32,927 bases of DNA from Kiritimatiellia bacterium (GTDB taxonomy: Bacteria; Verrucomicrobiota; Kiritimatiellia; RFP12; UBA1067), in contig JAQIBS010000153.1 in assembly GCA_027858965.1 (NCBI GenBank), positions 1 to 32,927 on the forward strand. Reading direction: 5' to 3'. Positions 31,363 through 32,927 of the stretch are shown here, in pieces. The translations under genes were made by a program, and so were the position numbers. Numbering within the stretch: the stretch's first letter is position 1; the number at the start of each line of letters is the position of its first letter. Under the pieces are notes generated by a model. The model made no database searches. It saw nothing but the letters and a program-made list of their open reading frames with translations, and was not told where the DNA came from.

Positions 31363-32786
31363 ATTTGTCTTTCTCTTAAAGCGCTTCGTGCTTCTGACTT
31401 AATGATGGAGTACTTGTCAGCAGCAAGCGTCTCCAGCACCGAAAGTGGCGTGTGGGGGTTCCTGATAAGGTTCCTTCTCACATCAAAGTAGTCATCGGAT
31501 TGCATCTCCATCAACGTCGTGACAGGTGTCATGGGATGCGCAGCCACTGCCGCACGCACACGTCCTTCATCGTCTTTGGCAAGAACCAGAAGGAGCTCGA
31601 GCGGGATTCCTGGGGTACTGGCCACAGCTTCCCGTACCCTTGGGAATTTTGAGGCCGCTAGCTGTTTGATTGTGCTCAACGGTGCGTTCGTGTTTGAGAT
31701 AATCGCATCCTGAACAATCCGGTCATCAGCTTGTGCAATCTGCGTCAGAATATTTTTCGGCGTGCGGGAATGTTTTGCCAGCATAAGGACAATGGATCTT
31801 CCATTGTCCGTGTGCGCCACCTTGGGCATTCTGAGGGCGAAATCATATAGATGCTGGAACTGATCGAGTGAAGGATCAGAGTCCGTTGCCAGAAGTGCCT
31901 CTGCATACTTTATTATCTGCTTTTGCGCCGGCCCCACGGCCCCGATTGGAACGTCGTTCTTGGTGGCAAGGTCTTCCACTAATGCTATTGGTGTGTTTGG
32001 GTGATTGGCGATATTAGCGAGTATCCCGTAGTTGAGGTGTCTTCCCCAATCCAAGGCTTGTGGATAAAACTTTTCGATAGTATCTGCCGAGATCTCTGGT
32101 CTGGAGAATATCTGTTCCCGAATCCAGTGGTTGTCAGGAGGAAGCTCTCCAAGGAGATCAACAAGGACATCCTCTTTAAACGCAATGTCTCGATCGCCAA
32201 GTGTGCTCTTGAGCGCACGAGTGGCTGGGGTATCTTCTCTAACGTAAAACTCTTTCGAGAGAACAACACGCGGGCTTTCTACGATTGACTTCCGTATTCT
32301 CTCGTACTCAGGCTTCTCTCTAGCGAGCTTCTCTTCGTATTCACGCTTCTGGTTTGCTCTTGCCTGAATCTGTCGCCTGCGCTTCTCCAGTTCTTCTGGA
32401 TAGGTCTTAAATGCCTGAATCAGTTGATCGGGAATGGAGTTGGTGACGTAGTGGAGCGTTCTGGTGGAATCGGTCGGCGTTTCGGAGATATCACCCGCGA
32501 GAGTGTAGGTGCGTTTCTTGGGGTCGAACATGAACTTGATAGTAGCGTCCTTGTTTGGTCCGAGATCGAAATAGTCGAAGGTGAAGGTGGACGATGGTTT
32601 GTCGTATGACCATTTGCCGATGACACCAGCGACCGCCGTGTGAAAGTAGGCATCGCCACCTTCGTGCACCATGAGAGTAACGGTCTTGAATCCTTCGGCT
32701 TCATTTGAAAAAACGCCCTGCAGTTCCCTTTGTCCGTAAGCCGTGGCGGAATACAGAACAAATAGGCTAAGGACTATGCATTTCAT
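31332..32786 (-). CDS. secreted leucine-rich-repeat-variant (LRV) protein (cassette gene)
   Basis: Signal peptide MKCIVLSLFVLYSATAYG, then a small beta-barrel-like domain (FSNEAEGFKTVTLMVHEGG to about residue 115). A charged coiled-coil stretch (KRRRQIQARANQKREYEEKL) follows. From about residue 250 the protein is built of LRV-type helical repeats with the pattern N-x-N/H-T-P-x-x-x-L-x-x-L-A: NHPNTPIALVEDLATKNDVP, SRTPKNILTQIA, NTNAPLSTIKQLAASKF, TPGIPLELLLVLAKDDEGRV, NPHTPLSVLETLAADKYS. A binding role is likely; the partner is unknown. ATG 32786 is preferred because the signal peptide begins there; ATG 32804 sits at the attC core. Nearly 1.5 kb is long for a cassette gene. Confidence 0.78.
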   Translation of the reverse strand: MKCIVLSLFVLYSATAYGQRELQGVFSNEAEGFKTVTLMVHEGGDAYFHTAVAGVIGKWSYDKPSSTFTFDYFDLGPNKDATIKFMFDPKKRTYTLAGDISETPTDSTRTLHYVTNSIPDQLIQAFKTYPEELEKRRRQIQARANQKREYEEKLAREKPEYERIRKSIVESPRVVLSKEFYVREDTPATRALKSTLGDRDIAFKEDVLVDLLGELPPDNHWIREQIFSRPEISADTIEKFYPQALDWGRHLNYGILANIANHPNTPIALVEDLATKNDVPIGAVGPAQKQIIKYAEALLATDSDPSLDQFQHLYDFALRMPKVAHTDNGRSIVLMLAKHSRTPKNILTQIAQADDRIVQDAIISNTNAPLSTIKQLAASKFPRVREAVASTPGIPLELLLVLAKDDEGRVRAAVAAHPMTPVTTLMEMQSDDYFDVRRNLIRNPHTPLSVLETLAADKYSIIKSEARSALRERQMQNQQVHGTQ

Positions 32787-32804
32787 TGTCTTTATTATCT
32801 CCAT

Positions 32805-32881
32805 GCAGAACGTTTAGATCACCAGACCAGAGGGGAGGAAGCGAAGCGCCCCTCTGGGTATGGTGGATCTGCTGGTTAGCA
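32805..32881 (-). other. attC site 6
   Basis: A 77-bp site with cores TGCTAAC and GTTCTGC (minus strand). GATCCACCA pairs with TGGTGATC (one unpaired base) and CCAGAGGGG with CCCCTCTGG, closed by a GAAGCG-type tip. Confidence 0.88.
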
Positions 32882-32886
32882 TTATT

Positions 32887-32927
32887 TTACATTTTACTCA
32901 TCATATAGCCGATTCGATCACTTTCGG
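32887..32927 (-). CDS. C-terminus of a further cassette gene (cut by window end)
   Basis: The minus-strand frame ESDRIGYMMSKM-stop runs in from the window edge and ends 6 bp before attC site 6, where a cassette gene would be expected to stop. Only about 12 codons are visible and another frame (stop near 32900) is possible, so the protein cannot be identified. Confidence 0.3.
   Translation of the reverse strand, partial: ESDRIGYMMSKM

Larger units (their letters stand above)
28440..32927 (-). mobile_element. integron gene-cassette array (distal part)
   Basis: Six attC-type sites separate short blocks of one to three genes, all read from the minus strand. Each site starts with an R-Y-Y-Y-A-A-C-like core, ends with a G-T-T-R-R-R-Y-like core and can fold as a hairpin with unpaired bases. 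Stop codons fall inside or within a few bases of the sites and starts follow closely, as in known cassettes. Contents from the proximal (right) end: a cut-off gene, an LRV-repeat protein, hicB-hicA, a HEAT-repeat protein, hicA-hicB, and brnT-brnA with a txe-like toxin. With this orientation the integrase and attI should lie to the right of 32927. Seen: sites and gene layout. Inferred: mobility by an integrase. Confidence 0.85.

Overview
The window looks like a chromosomal segment from a free-living bacterium of the PVC superphylum, most likely Kiritimatiellota/Lentisphaerota. The evidence is indirect: two secreted formylglycine sulfatases, an agarase-type glycosidase, a kelch-symporter fusion, a DUF1080 lipoprotein, several secreted enzymes of polysaccharide breakdown, and intergenic regions full of short text-like repeats. 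No rRNA, tRNA, CRISPR array or transposase gene is visible, so taxonomy rests on gene content only.

Layout. 1-6.3 kb (minus strand): DNA topoisomerase III, a repeat and hairpin-rich spacer, a single-chain fusion of the alpha and beta subunits of a 2-oxoacid dehydrogenase E1, and a DeoR-type repressor with a candidate operator at its own start. 6.4-16.2 kb (plus strand): a zinc-ribbon/RNase H-like protein, then a polysaccharide block made of a GH50-type agarase, a carbohydrate-binding M14 carboxypeptidase, a Tat-exported phosphoesterase, a sulfatase preceded by a perfect LacI-type palindrome, and a decayed GH78 rhamnosidase. 16.2-18.2 kb is mostly non-coding. It holds dispersed repeats and, on the minus strand, a sigma-54 (-24/-12) promoter followed about 130 nt later by a strong intrinsic terminator with no reading frame between them: a candidate sigma-54-dependent small RNA. 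17.1-28.4 kb (mostly minus strand): a membrane protein of unknown role, a kelch/Na+ symporter fusion, a ZIP metal transporter, a DUF1080 lipoprotein, a broken glycosidase, an M20 deacylase, a GNAT acetyltransferase, a secreted phosphoesterase and a second sulfatase. One small basic-protein gene lies on the plus strand.

28.44-32.93 kb is the most striking part: a run of integron gene cassettes, all on the minus strand, separated by six attC-type sites of 57-77 bp at 28440-28498, 29378-29448, 29880-29938, 30797-30853, 31286-31362 and 32805-32881. The cassettes carry brnT-brnA plus a truncated Txe/YoeB toxin, hicA-hicB, a secreted HEAT-repeat protein, hicB-hicA, and a secreted leucine-rich-repeat-variant protein. 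A further cassette is cut by the window edge. Gene ends run into the attC sites, as is usual for cassettes. Each toxin-antitoxin cassette seems to have its own promoter, while the two repeat-protein cassettes have almost no leader. The array ends at 28440, directly in front of the second sulfatase. The integrase should lie beyond position 32927.

A second theme is decay of carbohydrate-active genes. Both the GH78 gene and the glycosidase gene at 23.2-23.8 kb have lost internal segments, and in both cases the out-of-frame junction lies in a short stretch that reads as a family-like peptide in both frames. This suggests deletion between short direct repeats.
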